DNA of 64,000 bases from Acaryochloris sp. CCMEE 5410. Its GTDB lineage: Bacteria; Cyanobacteriota; Cyanobacteriia; Thermosynechococcales; Thermosynechococcaceae. Where the stretch lies: the NCBI RefSeq assembly GCF_000238775.2, contig NZ_AFEJ02000001.1, positions 310,001 to 374,000 of the forward strand, written 5' to 3'. The notes under the pieces were generated by a model. The model searched no databases and was not told where the DNA came from. It was given only the letters and a program-made list of their open reading frames with translations. The position numbers and the translations under genes are program-made. Below are positions 8,723 to 18,493 of this stretch, piece by piece; position 1 is the first letter of the stretch; every line of letters begins with the position of its first letter.

Positions 8723-10813
8723 GTGACTTTTAATATTCGCCAGCTCGACGGCCTGGATTATGACGAAGCTGAACCCTTATTTGACGATTACATCAATGGT
8801 TTGATCCACGAATTCATCCAATCAGACGTGGGAATTGCCCATACCCAAACTTACCCAGAGGGGGGATTCTGGATCGGCACGTTTATTGAAATGGCCTTTA
8901 CCTACGGTGAATTTACCCTATCGAAGATGACCAAAGGGGACGCCCAGCTGGTGATGGAGAATATCCTGCCTCGCAAGCTCACTTTGCGTGATCGCAGTGA
9001 CGCAGAGGATGCGATTCCCGAATTGGTGGCCTTTTGGACCTTTCTAAAACAAGTGTATAAATTGCGCAGCGGGGGTGCGATCGCAAAATATCTCACCTCT
9101 ATCCAAGACAAATTTGCCGACTGGATGTTTGATGCATCTCGAGGCGGCATTGCCAAAAACTTTATGCTGCAGGGGATGCAGGCGGGCTTTGATATGTCGA
9201 GCCAAGCTGATATAGAGGCCTTCCAAGCTGAATACAATCAGCGCATCAAAGCTGATCCTCAAAATAATCCCCTTATCCCTGTTGAACCAACAGTTCCCAT
9301 GACAGCTCCTCCGCCAGATATCCAGAAGTTTCTGGATTTAATGGGAGTCGAATTACCGGAAGTGGGCGAACAGGTCAACCCGGTAGAGTTGCTCAACACA
9401 ATCATGAATGCGGCCGATCAGATGGCAGACATGCTAGATGCCGCTGCCCCAGACCCTAAAGAGGGACCAGGAGATGCTCTACGCTCCCTCAGAACCGAAT
9501 TGATGTCCGCGTCCTTAGAGAAAGACTTTTCCCTGACAGAGCAAGAGATTACGCAGCTTAAAGCACTTAACATTAGTGAAACTCAACCTGGTTCCATCCT
9601 TAAAGACTTCCAAACCCTATTGGCATTTATTGGTCCCGAAGGTCGAGCTGTCAGTGGCAAACGGCAGCAAATCTCCATGAAGGACCTCGCTGAACTGAAC
9701 CAGCAATTGAGCACTCCCATAGACATTGACCTAAAACGTCCAGCTCAAAAATCCTATCCGCCAATACATGGACTGTATCTGCTGTTGAGGGCAACAGGCA
9801 TTGCGACAACAGTGACTAAAGGGAAAAAGCAATTTCTGGTTCTGAATCCGCCAGTGTATGACCAATGGCAGCAGCTCAATTCAACAGAACGTTATTGCAC
9901 GCTACTGGAAGCGTGGCTGATTCGTGGTCATGCAGAAATGTTAGGTGAAGAGAGAATGGGGTCCCTCACAGAGGGAAATCGCTGCCTACAAAGCTGGGAA
10001 AGGATTGTTCACAAGAAAAAGCATACCTTTACCCAGAAAAGAACCGTTCAGGATTTTTTCAGATTCTATCCTGGCATCCATAATTTAGCGTTAATGGAGA
10101 TGTTTGGCTTACTGAAAATCACGACCGGCAAACCTACGGCCGGGAATGGATGGCGGATTAAGAGCTTGGAAGCACAACCTTTGGGAACGCCCCTCTTAAA
10201 CTTGGTTAAAAATGCTTTTTATGAAAATGATATGACTTGGCCTTCTGAGGTCGATCCATCTGTCCCCTACGATGAATTACAAGACACCTTACAACCCTAT
10301 TTCCCAAAATGGCAGAAAACGCTTGTATTGCCAAGTTCAGGCTTTCGCCCCGATCGCCATATCTTTAAGGTCAGTTTAGGAAAAATATGGCGACGGATTG
10401 CCATCTCAGGAGAGGCCACCTTAGAGAATCTCAGTGCTTATATTCTCTCCTCCGTAGAGTTTGACTCCGATCATCTGGATTCATTTACCTATACCAATGC
10501 AATGGGGCGAAAAGTGGAAGTACTACATCCCTATGCTGATGGTGGCTTCTTCTCTGCTGGAGAAACTATCCACACGGATGAAGTCAAAATTGGCAGCCTA
10601 CCCCTGTCAGAAGGCAGCGTGATGGAATATCTGTTTGATTTTGGAGATTGCTGGACTTTTGAAGTTCAACTCGAAACCATCGAGCCAGACCCCAATCAAA
10701 TTCCCAGTTCACAAACTAAAAAGGAAAAGAAGAAAAAAACACCTGTGGGTGAAATCTTGGAGGTACATGGGGAATCCCCTGAACAATACCCAGGTTATGA
10801 AGGGGATTGGTAG
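8723..10813 (+). CDS. large protein with C-terminal pRiA4b ORF3-like domain
   Basis: 696-residue soluble protein starting at GTG with GAGG nine bases upstream. The C-terminal about 150 residues (from HIFKVSLGKIWRRIAISGEA through VMEYLFDFGDCW) match the plasmid pRiA4b ORF3-like domain, a small fold found in many bacterial proteins whose role is unclear. The rest, about 530 residues, has no recognised catalytic motif; it contains a helical, acidic segment (NAADQMADMLDAAAP) and a winged-helix-like stretch near 380-450. The tail GESPEQYPGYEGDW is common at the end of this domain. It is HIP1-bearing (site at 9077), so it seems long resident. Confidence 0.75.
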   Translation: MTFNIRQLDGLDYDEAEPLFDDYINGLIHEFIQSDVGIAHTQTYPEGGFWIGTFIEMAFTYGEFTLSKMTKGDAQLVMENILPRKLTLRDRSDAEDAIPELVAFWTFLKQVYKLRSGGAIAKYLTSIQDKFADWMFDASRGGIAKNFMLQGMQAGFDMSSQADIEAFQAEYNQRIKADPQNNPLIPVEPTVPMTAPPPDIQKFLDLMGVELPEVGEQVNPVELLNTIMNAADQMADMLDAAAPDPKEGPGDALRSLRTELMSASLEKDFSLTEQEITQLKALNISETQPGSILKDFQTLLAFIGPEGRAVSGKRQQISMKDLAELNQQLSTPIDIDLKRPAQKSYPPIHGLYLLLRATGIATTVTKGKKQFLVLNPPVYDQWQQLNSTERYCTLLEAWLIRGHAEMLGEERMGSLTEGNRCLQSWERIVHKKKHTFTQKRTVQDFFRFYPGIHNLALMEMFGLLKITTGKPTAGNGWRIKSLEAQPLGTPLLNLVKNAFYENDMTWPSEVDPSVPYDELQDTLQPYFPKWQKTLVLPSSGFRPDRHIFKVSLGKIWRRIAISGEATLENLSAYILSSVEFDSDHLDSFTYTNAMGRKVEVLHPYADGGFFSAGETIHTDEVKIGSLPLSEGSVMEYLFDFGDCWTFEVQLETIEPDPNQIPSSQTKKEKKKKTPVGEILEVHGESPEQYPGYEGDW

Positions 10814-11023
10814 CTTCTGCTCAGTCCTTAGAGATTTATGACTCAAGGACTCTTCCTCAAACCTTTAAGTAAAAAAGGGGGACTATTAATCGTGATCTTT
10901 CTGTATCCATATCCATGGAACATTTTCAGCAGGGATCATCCTCACACTGCTTGAGTACCTGGATCACAAATTATTCTGCTCAGGATGATTAAGATCACCC
11001 TACGGAATGGTTTGAGATCAATT

Positions 11024-11977
11024 ATGTCCGCTGAAATAGCAGTACGCACCCAGGGATTGACGAAGCGATTTGGTCGTCACGTTGCCGTCAACGACTTAGA
11101 TTTAGAAATTAACTTAGGGGAAGTTTTTGGGCTTATTGGTCCTAATGGTGCCGGTAAGACCACCATGATTCGGATGTTGGCGACGGCAGAACAGCCCACC
11201 CTTGGCCATATCTATATTCGGGGCCAGTTGTTAGAGCGCAATCAAACCAATGCCCATCTCAAGCGCCTGATCGGTTATCTCCCCGATGATTTTCCCCTCT
11301 ACGAAGATCTGACGGTGTGGGAATATCTCAATTACTTTGCTCGTTTGTATGAGTTACGCCAGCCTCGCCGCCGTCAACGCCTATTTGATGTTTTGGAGCT
11401 GGTGCAGTTGACCCACAAGCGACGGAGTTCCGTTGCCAGTCTATCGCGGGGCATGAAGCAGCGACTGGGACTCGCTCGGACAATTATCCATGAACCTGTT
11501 TTGCTGCTGTTAGACGAACCCGTCTCTGGCTTAGATCCCCTTGCTAGAGTTCAGTTTCGGGAATTGATTAATGTGCTGCGAGAAGCAGGGATGACTATCA
11601 TTATTTCCTCCCATATCCTTAGCGACCTCGCCGAACTTTGCACCTCAGTTGGGATTATGGAATTGGGCTATCTGGTGGAAAAGACTTCACTCCAGCAGCT
11701 TTACCAAGCCTTAAGCCAAAAGCAAATTCAGATTGCTACCCTAGGTGACTTGCAGCCTGTGGAACAACTGTTGGGGCAATGCCCTCATATAGACAGTTGG
11801 CGTGTGGATTCAGCGACCCAACAAATCAAAGCCCAATTTCAAGGGAATCAAGCAGATGCTGCTGCCTTATTGCGATCGCTTCTGGCGGCCGATATTCCCA
11901 TCTATAACTTTCAGTGCATTCAAGAAGATTTAGAAACCATCTTTCTCGACAAACTAGACCATAAGCAGGTGTCATAA
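11024..11977 (+). CDS. ABC-2 type transporter ATP-binding subunit
   Basis: ATPase of an ABC exporter, about 317 residues from the ATG at 11024. Walker A GPNGAGKTT, signature LSRGMKQRL and Walker B LLLLDEPVSGLD followed by the switch His in SSHILSDL are all intact, so it should hydrolyse ATP. The long C-terminal domain after the ATPase core resembles ABC-2 ATPases of the GldA/YhaQ kind. A longer start at 10985 is possible, but its nearest ribosome-binding site is too close. The permease gene starts on the very next base after the TAA, so the two are translationally coupled. The cargo is unknown. Confidence 0.88.
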   Translation: MSAEIAVRTQGLTKRFGRHVAVNDLDLEINLGEVFGLIGPNGAGKTTMIRMLATAEQPTLGHIYIRGQLLERNQTNAHLKRLIGYLPDDFPLYEDLTVWEYLNYFARLYELRQPRRRQRLFDVLELVQLTHKRRSSVASLSRGMKQRLGLARTIIHEPVLLLLDEPVSGLDPLARVQFRELINVLREAGMTIIISSHILSDLAELCTSVGIMELGYLVEKTSLQQLYQALSQKQIQIATLGDLQPVEQLLGQCPHIDSWRVDSATQQIKAQFQGNQADAAALLRSLLAADIPIYNFQCIQEDLETIFLDKLDHKQVS

Positions 11978-13666
11978 ATGGGCAAGGCTCAATTTTCCCT
12001 TGTAAATAGAGGGATCGAAACCCTGGGCGACTGGAACCCTCAGTTGATGCGGGAGATCCAAGGCCGATTGAAATTACGCAGTGTGCTTTTGACAGTATTT
12101 TTGTCTTTGATTGCTCAAGGACTGTTTCTATTCTGGCAATATCGGACGTTAGATTATCGGTGGGGGAATTGCCAAACAGCTGAATATCGAAAAACAGGCT
12201 TGGACTGTTTCCAAGTCAGCAAAGAACAATATCTGTTAGTGAACTGGCAAGGGTGGTGGCTGCAGGTCTTTTCCTGGAGCTGTATATTTTTGATGTTTGG
12301 CCTGATTGTAGGCGGTACCTTTTTGCTAATTAGTGATCTTTCGAAAGAAGATCGCCAGGGAACCCTGACATTTATTAGTCTTAGCCCCCAAACGGCCCGC
12401 ACCATCCTGCTGGGTAAGATGTTGGGTGCTCCCTTCCTAATTTATTTGGCTGTTCTGCTTGCTTTACCGCTCCATTATCTGACGGGTTTAGCCGCAGAAA
12501 TTCCGGCTACCAGAATATTCGGTTTCGATGTTTTGCTGTTGGCTAGCTGTTGTTTCTACTACAGTCTGGCTTTATTGCTGGGGCTGGTTAGCAACTGGCT
12601 TAATGGCTTTCAAGCTTGGATCAGTAGTGCAGGGATTTTGTTGCTCCTACTTTTACTGACTCAAAACTCGATGACCTACAGTTCGGTTGACTGGCTATAT
12701 ACCCTATCGCCATCAGCACTTTTCCCTTTCATTTATGAGGATATCTTTCCCTCCTTAGTGGGTGCAGACATCCCTTTCAATTCCCGAGGAATATCAGGCT
12801 TTCAATGGTTTCACATGCCGATTGGTAATCACGGTACCTGGGTATGGTTATTTGGACTAACTCATTTTGGATTATGGACTTGGTGGTTATGGCGTCCTCT
12901 ACAGCGTCGCTTCCGCAACCCTACAATTTCCCTCCTTAGCAAAAAGCAAAGCTATTGGGCAACCGCCTGCTTCTTTGCCTGCTTTTTGGGATTTTCATTC
13001 ACGTCCAAAAGCACCTCTCCATCTAATATGACTTCAGTGGTTCTCCTCACCCATTTATTGTGGTTTCTGTTGATGATTGTATTGCTACTACCACACCACC
13101 AGGATCTAGAGGATTGGGCTCGGTTTCGGGGGAATTATCCTTCTACAAAGGGTAAAATACAGCGCTTTAGAGATTTATTGTGGGCCGATAACAGTCCGAC
13201 TTGGATTGCGATCACAATCAATCTAGGCATTGCCGATCTTCCGATTATGCTTTGGCTGCTGTTCTTACCGGAAGATGACTCTGGAGTTGGCCTTGCCGCA
13301 CTCTTGTTCAATTCCACCTTGATCTTGATTTTCACTCTATTCAATCAGGTTATGTTGTTGCGGCCTATTTCCAATCGCAACTTGTGGGTAATGGCAACGT
13401 TATTGGGACCCACCATTCTTCCAACTTTTATACTCGCTATATTGGGCGTTGAACATGGACAAGCCTGGGGCGGTTTGATTTTATTAACCCCTTTCGCCAT
13501 AGCTGGTATCGAAAAAATTCCAACCTTCAGTATTCTGCTAATGTTTGGAATTCACGTGGGTTTGGTCGCAGGTCTAAGCTGGTTGCAGAACCGCAAGCTG
13601 ACCCAACTGGGGGAGTCAACGTCCCATCAACTCCTTCGAGGCGATGCCTATGTTGAACAAGGCTAA
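11978..13666 (+). CDS. ABC-2 type transporter permease
   Basis: 562-residue membrane protein with about 12 hydrophobic segments, two sets separated by a loop near residues 300-315. The start (LMREIQGRLKLRSVLLTVFL) and the early motif SDLSKEDRQGTLTFISLSPQ, followed by ILLGKMLGAP, are what ABC-2 permeases of this type show just after the first helix. It begins directly after the ATPase stop. No solute-binding partner is nearby, which fits an exporter rather than an importer. Confidence 0.82.
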   Translation: MGKAQFSLVNRGIETLGDWNPQLMREIQGRLKLRSVLLTVFLSLIAQGLFLFWQYRTLDYRWGNCQTAEYRKTGLDCFQVSKEQYLLVNWQGWWLQVFSWSCIFLMFGLIVGGTFLLISDLSKEDRQGTLTFISLSPQTARTILLGKMLGAPFLIYLAVLLALPLHYLTGLAAEIPATRIFGFDVLLLASCCFYYSLALLLGLVSNWLNGFQAWISSAGILLLLLLLTQNSMTYSSVDWLYTLSPSALFPFIYEDIFPSLVGADIPFNSRGISGFQWFHMPIGNHGTWVWLFGLTHFGLWTWWLWRPLQRRFRNPTISLLSKKQSYWATACFFACFLGFSFTSKSTSPSNMTSVVLLTHLLWFLLMIVLLLPHHQDLEDWARFRGNYPSTKGKIQRFRDLLWADNSPTWIAITINLGIADLPIMLWLLFLPEDDSGVGLAALLFNSTLILIFTLFNQVMLLRPISNRNLWVMATLLGPTILPTFILAILGVEHGQAWGGLILLTPFAIAGIEKIPTFSILLMFGIHVGLVAGLSWLQNRKLTQLGESTSHQLLRGDAYVEQG

Positions 13667-13699
13667 TAGGTCAATGTTCATCTCTTACTGGCTTGGAAG

Positions 13700-14647
13700 T
13701 TAATTGCCCGTCTTAGTTTGTAAATCTTGTTGCTCGGCCAAAGCTAATAAGGTGACCTCCCACACTAATCGGGGTTGGGCATACTGACGCAGTTGATCCT
13801 TCGCTTTCTCAAACTGACGGAGCAAGACAGAATTGCCATAGGTGCGCCAATAGAGCTGCTGATAGTAGTCTAGGAGCCACAGCTGAGAAGGGAGATCCAG
13901 GGCTTGATCAATTTTTTGAGCCAACTCAAGACAGGCAAGGGGCGTATTTAGATCATCCAAATTGGCCTGCAAGAGATCAGGCGAAATGGAGTCTTGTTGC
14001 TGCCAATGTGCGATCGCACATCCAGGACTCCCCTGAGCCATCTCGATTAATTGAGGGTGCGCCAAAACTTCTCCATATCCCGCCTGTTCCAACACCTGAG
14101 CCATTTGAGCAGCGTTCAGTCGACTAAATGGGATACGCTGACATCGCGATACCAACGTCGGTATCAAAGCGTCAATATTGGGTGCCAGTAAAATTAACGT
14201 GGCATTTCCAGGCTCTTCTAAACTTTTGAGGAGCGCATTGGCGGCAGCTTCATTCATGGTTTCCGCCCCCTCGATCACCACAGCCAATCGGGATGCCTCC
14301 AAGGGGGATTGGCTGAGGAACTGGGTCATATCTCGAATTTGGGCCAAGCGGATTTGGGGATGGCTTCTCGGCAGAGCAATCTCCTGCTCCTGCATTTGAG
14401 CCACCGTCATCAGTTTGTTCTTATGTTTATAGGTCGGGGCAATCCATAGGCTATCGGGATGGTTTCTAAGACTACGCTGCTCAGTTTGCCCTAGATTTAG
14501 AAGCTGCGAGAGAAACTTTTCAGCAACCCGACTTCGCCCAATTCCTTCAGGGCCAGCAAAGAGATAGGCAGGAGCGATGCGTTGGGTTGAGATGGCCCGC
14601 TGCAAATACTCAATCGCTGCCGATTGACCAATAATCCCCTTAAACAT
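13700..14647 (-). CDS. holB: DNA polymerase III delta-prime subunit
   Basis: Clamp-loader subunit of about 315 residues: AAA+-like fold with GIIGQSAAIEYLQRAI at the start, PAYLFAGPEGIGRSRVAEKF in the P-loop position (the Lys-Thr of Walker A is replaced, as is usual for non-hydrolysing delta-prime), the sensor-like stretch NEAAANALLKSLEEPG and the SRC-like VSRCQRIPF. I start it at the ATG at 14647, whose A is the last base of the tmk stop codon; this one-base overlap indicates coupled translation. A start 12 bases further upstream is also open. Confidence 0.9.
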   Translation of the reverse strand: MFKGIIGQSAAIEYLQRAISTQRIAPAYLFAGPEGIGRSRVAEKFLSQLLNLGQTEQRSLRNHPDSLWIAPTYKHKNKLMTVAQMQEQEIALPRSHPQIRLAQIRDMTQFLSQSPLEASRLAVVIEGAETMNEAAANALLKSLEEPGNATLILLAPNIDALIPTLVSRCQRIPFSRLNAAQMAQVLEQAGYGEVLAHPQLIEMAQGSPGCAIAHWQQQDSISPDLLQANLDDLNTPLACLELAQKIDQALDLPSQLWLLDYYQQLYWRTYGNSVLLRQFEKAKDQLRQYAQPRLVWEVTLLALAEQQDLQTKTGN

Positions 14648-15342
14648 TAGGGATACCATTCCTGAAGTCGTGATTCTAGAATGCTTTGAATCTGCTGGGC
14701 TACTACATCATCCGATTGATAAGCATCTATGCGAACAATCCGCTCTGGATATTGACGAGCTAAATCTGCGAACCCTTGCCGTAACCTCTGATGAAAGGCA
14801 ATTTCGTTGGCCTCCATGCGATCGGTCTCAATCTCTGGATCCTGCTCCCGATCGTGGGTCCGGGCCAGGCCAAATTCAGGATCGATATCTAACCAGAAGG
14901 TGAGGTCACTGGCTAATCCTTGGGTCGCGATCTGATTGAGCTGATGGATTAAGGTTAGGTCTAACTCCCGACCATATCCCTGATAAGCGATAGTGGAATC
15001 CGTATAGCGATCGCATAAAACTAAAGACCCCTGCTGTAGATGTGGTAGCAGGCAACTCGAAACATGTTGAGCCCGATCGGCAGCAAACAGCAATAACTCC
15101 GCCCGTTCATCGATCGATTCATTCCCCGTTGCAGTCACATCCAACAACAACTTACGAATGCTTTTTCCTAAAGCCGTTCCACCGGGTTCTCGGGTTGTCA
15201 GGACTGAGGGATAATCACCCTGTATATATCCCTTAATTCGGCTTATCCAGCCGCTCCCTGTCAACCATTCAAATACCAAGTTGAGTTGAGTGGTTTTACC
15301 CGCTCCTTCGCCACCTTCAAAAACAATAAATTTGCCAAGCAT
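14647..15342 (-). CDS. tmk: thymidylate kinase
   Basis: 231-residue dTMP kinase that makes dTDP for DNA synthesis. P-loop FEGGEGAGKTTQ at residues 8-19, TREPGGT near 50 and the DR(Y/F) motif LCDRYTDSTIAYQGYGR near 110 are typical. It forms an operon with holB, with stop and start overlapping by one base; this tmk-holB pair is a common bacterial arrangement. Slightly longer than average owing to an insertion (SGWISRIKGYIQGDYPS) after the first helix. Confidence 0.95.
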   Translation of the reverse strand: MLGKFIVFEGGEGAGKTTQLNLVFEWLTGSGWISRIKGYIQGDYPSVLTTREPGGTALGKSIRKLLLDVTATGNESIDERAELLLFAADRAQHVSSCLLPHLQQGSLVLCDRYTDSTIAYQGYGRELDLTLIHQLNQIATQGLASDLTFWLDIDPEFGLARTHDREQDPEIETDRMEANEIAFHQRLRQGFADLARQYPERIVRIDAYQSDDVVAQQIQSILESRLQEWYP

Positions 15343-15391
15343 GAATCAGCCATGAAAGTCATGCTCTCTATCTTGCCCTGTAAGTAGACGT

Positions 15392-15637
15392 TTAATCATC
15401 CAATTCTGGGCGACGATGCTGAAAATAGAGCTGACGAGTTAGGTCTTGTCTCGCTTGATAATACTCTGGGGAACGAGCGATTCTGCTACCACTCTGTTCT
15501 CCGATACAGGCATCTAGCTCATCATTGAGTTTATCTATCAGACTTAAGGCCACTTCATCTTCTAAATAGGTTTGCAAATACAGCACAGCAATGATGTTGT
15601 TAATATCTCGATTGGTCAAATTGACCCTGCAATCCAT
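15392..15637 (-). CDS. small conserved-looking protein of unknown function
   Basis: 81-residue protein, mostly helical and acidic in the middle (INKL-type helices around NDELDACIGEQSGSRIA), with a YYQARQDLTRQLYF segment. The start is well supported by TAGGAGAGG ahead of the ATG. It lies upstream of tmk-holB on the same strand with a 49-base gap, so it may be the first gene of that transcript. No function recognised. Confidence 0.7.
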   Translation of the reverse strand: MDCRVNLTNRDINNIIAVLYLQTYLEDEVALSLIDKLNDELDACIGEQSGSRIARSPEYYQARQDLTRQLYFQHRRPELDD

Positions 15638-16275
15638 GTAGCCTCTCCTACGATGCGGTTAATTCCCCCCACACCATTAGGTCAACACTCAAATTTGAAA
15701 AGACATGGAAATCCCAGTCAATCCTCATTCCAGACTGAAAAACAATCAGAGAATGACCTATGTATCCGTTGAAGTTTGTATTGAGTGACAGCAGCCTACG
15801 CCTCTCTAAGGTTAGCTATGATTAATGGCTAAATATAGAGATAATTGACGATAAGATGCATTTCCCCGCGACAGCTCAAAACAATGGATAAATATATTCG
15901 TTCATCCAAGATAGCTCATTAAATCTCTACCGTCACTATTTAATAAATGGAAGATGCAGTGATGTCTCGTACCATCGCTAGCACAGTCTTCTTCCGTTCA
16001 TTGAAGGGTTAACCCTAGGAGATTGAGTGGGACAGTATGCACCCGCAGGTTATTACCGAATTCGGATAAACAACTCTTAGGGTGGACACTCGTTTAATAA
16101 TTTTTTAAATGGAATGTTTTAAAGACCGTTTTTAAAGAACGGTGTTGGGCATGGGACAAGGAATGGCATTTGATTGGCTCAATCTCCAGAAACCAAGGCT
16201 TCTCGATTTTGTCGGTTGCCTAGCTTGCTGAATGAAGAGCAAGAACATCGATCACATCTAAGAGTGTCACAATAA
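15638..16275. other. 638-bp intergenic region, no gene seen
   Basis: Lies between divergent genes. No reading frame with good support was found. A short hairpin ACCGTT / AACGGT is at about 16125-16143 (positions approximate), and there is an AT-rich patch at 16096-16130. It should hold promoters for both the gene ending at 15392 and the one starting at 16276, but no box pair stands out. Confidence 0.5.
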
Positions 16276-16584
16276 GTGAGTACACTCAACTCGAACGCCC
16301 CAATGGCCATCAATAAAGCCCAAATACGGCGGCTACATGCTCGAATTGCACCGATATGGTTTTTGCCGCTTATCCTGACCTCCCTTTCAGGCTCCCTTTA
16401 TCAAGTCGCCAGTCTTATGAAAGCCAATAGTGATTTCTTCTGGCTGCTTGACATCCATAAAGGTAACTTTGGTCCCCTCAAGCTAGAAGTCATTTATCCT
16501 TTTATCAATTCCTTTGCCCTGCTGATGCTGGCGATAACTGGCATTACGATGTGGCTGCAAACTCCTCGCAGAAAACGTTCATAG
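16276..16584 (+). CDS. small PepSY-type membrane protein
   Basis: 102 residues with two hydrophobic helices (about 27-47 and 77-94) separated by a loop ANSDFFWLLDIHKGNFGP. The pattern RRLHARIAPIWFLPLILTSL, then a DIHKG loop, then a helix ending in TGITMWLQTPRRK is that of the membrane part of PepSY-associated proteins, cut down to two helices. The reading starts at GTG 16276; an ATG at 16303 is an alternative. Its stop codon is followed immediately by the ATG of the hydrolase, so they form one unit. Confidence 0.68.
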   Translation: MSTLNSNAPMAINKAQIRRLHARIAPIWFLPLILTSLSGSLYQVASLMKANSDFFWLLDIHKGNFGPLKLEVIYPFINSFALLMLAITGITMWLQTPRRKRS

Positions 16585-17289
16585 ATGCTACCTACTGTCA
16601 TATTGCCGGGGTATCTGGCTCCGGCGAAAGACTATCTAGACCTCCAACAACAACTGAATGCCTTAGGCATAGAAACGACCATCGTTCCCCTCCAGCGTAA
16701 AGACTGGTTTGTCACCCTAGGGGGACGTCCCATTACCCCTATTCTCGAACAGCTCGATCACACCGTTCAGCAGGTTTTAGAACGCACCCAAGCCCCTCAA
16801 GTCAACATTGTCGGCCATTCTGCTGGTGGATGGATCTCCCGGATTTATATGGGGGCAGAGCCCTACTGTGATCAGATTTGGCAAGCTCAGCCCAAAATTC
16901 ACACGTTGGTTAGCCTAGGGACCCCCCACACCAGTAAAGAAGCATGGACCCAGCGCAATCTCAATTTCGTCAACGATAATTATCCCGGAGCGTTCCATCC
17001 TGAAGTCAAATATGTATGTGTTGCCGGGAAAGCCCTCTATGGACAGCGCAGTTGGCGATTGGGACAGTGGTTTACCTACAGCAGTTATAAGGTCACTTGT
17101 GGTGAAGGCGAATGCTGGGGCGATGGTGTTACTCCGGTAAAGTCTGCCCATCTGTCTGGTGCGCTCAATCTCACCATTGATCAGGTTTGGCATTCCCCCC
17201 ATCCCACCCAAGCCGTTCCTAAAAATACGGATTATCTGTGGTATGGCTCCCCAGCAGTGATTAAACAGTGGAGCACTTATTTGGCATAA
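16585..17289 (+). CDS. alpha/beta hydrolase, lipase-like
   Basis: 234-residue alpha/beta hydrolase. It opens with VILPGYLAPAKDY (oxyanion region), has the nucleophile elbow NIVGHSAGGW with Ser79, LVSLGTPHTSK as in triacylglycerol-lipase/PGAP1-like proteins, and candidate acid and His residues in WGDGVTPV (near 178) and QVWHSPH (near 206). It is likely an esterase or lipase acting on lipids; the substrate is not known. No signal peptide, so cytoplasmic. It starts on the base after the stop of the small membrane protein. Confidence 0.82.
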   Translation: MLPTVILPGYLAPAKDYLDLQQQLNALGIETTIVPLQRKDWFVTLGGRPITPILEQLDHTVQQVLERTQAPQVNIVGHSAGGWISRIYMGAEPYCDQIWQAQPKIHTLVSLGTPHTSKEAWTQRNLNFVNDNYPGAFHPEVKYVCVAGKALYGQRSWRLGQWFTYSSYKVTCGEGECWGDGVTPVKSAHLSGALNLTIDQVWHSPHPTQAVPKNTDYLWYGSPAVIKQWSTYLA

Positions 17290-17383
17290 CGGGTAGCTGA
17301 GGGATTCCTCCTGCCCAGGCTGTCATTAAGAAATCTGGGGTCTTCCCTCAGCCAATCTGTCAATATCCTAGATCTTCCAAAAG

Positions 17384-17416
17384 AAAAGAGGTAAGTTTTT
17401 ACGTCTTACCTCTTTT
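17384..17416 (-). terminator. intrinsic terminator after psbD
   Basis: On the minus strand AAAAGAGGTAAG, a nine-base loop, and CTTACCTCTTTT make a perfect 12-pair stem followed by CTTTTGG. It starts about 20 bases after the psbD stop codon and marks psbD as a single-gene transcript. Confidence 0.85.
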
Positions 17417-17437
17417 GTAGATAGCAGCTTTTTGCCG

Positions 17438-18493
17438 TTACAACGCATTTCCTCTAGGTAGCACCTCTTCAGGGAAGACAAAATTCTCGTGAATTTGATC
17501 CTGAGGAGCCATCCATGCTCTGAGTCCCTCATTGAGTAGGATGTTTTTGGTATAGAACGTTTCATATTCTGGATCTTCTGCTGCACGGATCTCTTGGCTG
17601 ACAAAATCATAGGCTCGCATGTTGAGGGCAATGCCGACTAGCCCAATCGCCGAAGCCCACAACCCAGTCACGGGAACAAATAACATAAAGAAGTGCAGCC
17701 AGCGCTTGTTCGAAAAGGCTATTCCAAAGATCTGAGACCAGAAGCGATTGGCTGTCACCATCGAATAAGTTTCTTCTGACTGGGTGGGGCTAAAACCACT
17801 AAAGGTGTTGGCATCTTTAGTGTCCTCAAATAAGGTGTTTTCTACCGTTGCTCCATGGATGGCACAGAGCAGTGCCCCACCTAAGATACCCGCCACCCCC
17901 ATCATATGAAAGGGATTGAGGGTCAGGTTATGAAACCCTTGAACAAATAGTAAAAAGCGGAAAATACTGGCTACCCCCCAACTGGGAGCAAAGAACCAAC
18001 TGGATTGCCCTAAGGGATACATTAAAAAAACAGAAACAAAAACAGCGATGGGACCACTAAAAGCAACTGCGTTATAAGGTCGCACATTTACTAGCCGAGC
18101 AATTTCAAATTGACGCAGCATAAAACCAATCAGACCAAAGGCACCATGTAAAGTCACAAAGTTCCACATGCCCCCAAGTTGGCACCATCGAGTAAAATCT
18201 CCTCTAGCCTCTGGCCCCCACAGCAAGAGTAAGGAATGTCCCATACTATCCGCAGGGGTAGAGACGGCTGCAGTTAGAAAATTGCACCCTTCGAGATAAG
18301 AACTCGCGAGGCCGTGGGTATACCACGAGGTGACAAAAGTCGTTCCCGTAAACCATCCGCCAATGGACAAGAACGCACAGGGAAAGAGTAATAACCCTGA
18401 CCAGCCTATAAAGACAAAGCGATCGCGTTTCAACCAATCGTCGAGGACATCGAACCAGCCTCGCTCTCGGACGCGTCCAAGTGCAATTGTCAT
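17438..18493 (-). CDS. psbD: photosystem II D2 protein
   Basis: 351-residue D2 of the photosystem II reaction centre in the thylakoid membrane. I start it at the ATG at 18493, preceded by TGGAGG seven bases away and giving the usual MTIALGR start. Cofactor residues are kept: His117 and Gln129 ([13 protein letters not shown]), Tyr160 (MYPLGQ), His189, His197 (NPFH), His214, Trp253 and His268 in canonical numbering. Two positions differ from D2 proteins I know: Trp191 of HNWTLNPFH is Leu here, and Phe173 of APSFGVA is Trp. psbC, which usually overlaps psbD, is absent, so this is a stand-alone copy with its own terminator. One residue is missing after MTIALGR relative to usual D2. Confidence 0.97.
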   Translation of the reverse strand: MTIALGRVRERGWFDVLDDWLKRDRFVFIGWSGLLLFPCAFLSIGGWFTGTTFVTSWYTHGLASSYLEGCNFLTAAVSTPADSMGHSLLLLWGPEARGDFTRWCQLGGMWNFVTLHGAFGLIGFMLRQFEIARLVNVRPYNAVAFSGPIAVFVSVFLMYPLGQSSWFFAPSWGVASIFRFLLFVQGFHNLTLNPFHMMGVAGILGGALLCAIHGATVENTLFEDTKDANTFSGFSPTQSEETYSMVTANRFWSQIFGIAFSNKRWLHFFMLFVPVTGLWASAIGLVGIALNMRAYDFVSQEIRAAEDPEYETFYTKNILLNEGLRAWMAPQDQIHENFVFPEEVLPRGNAL

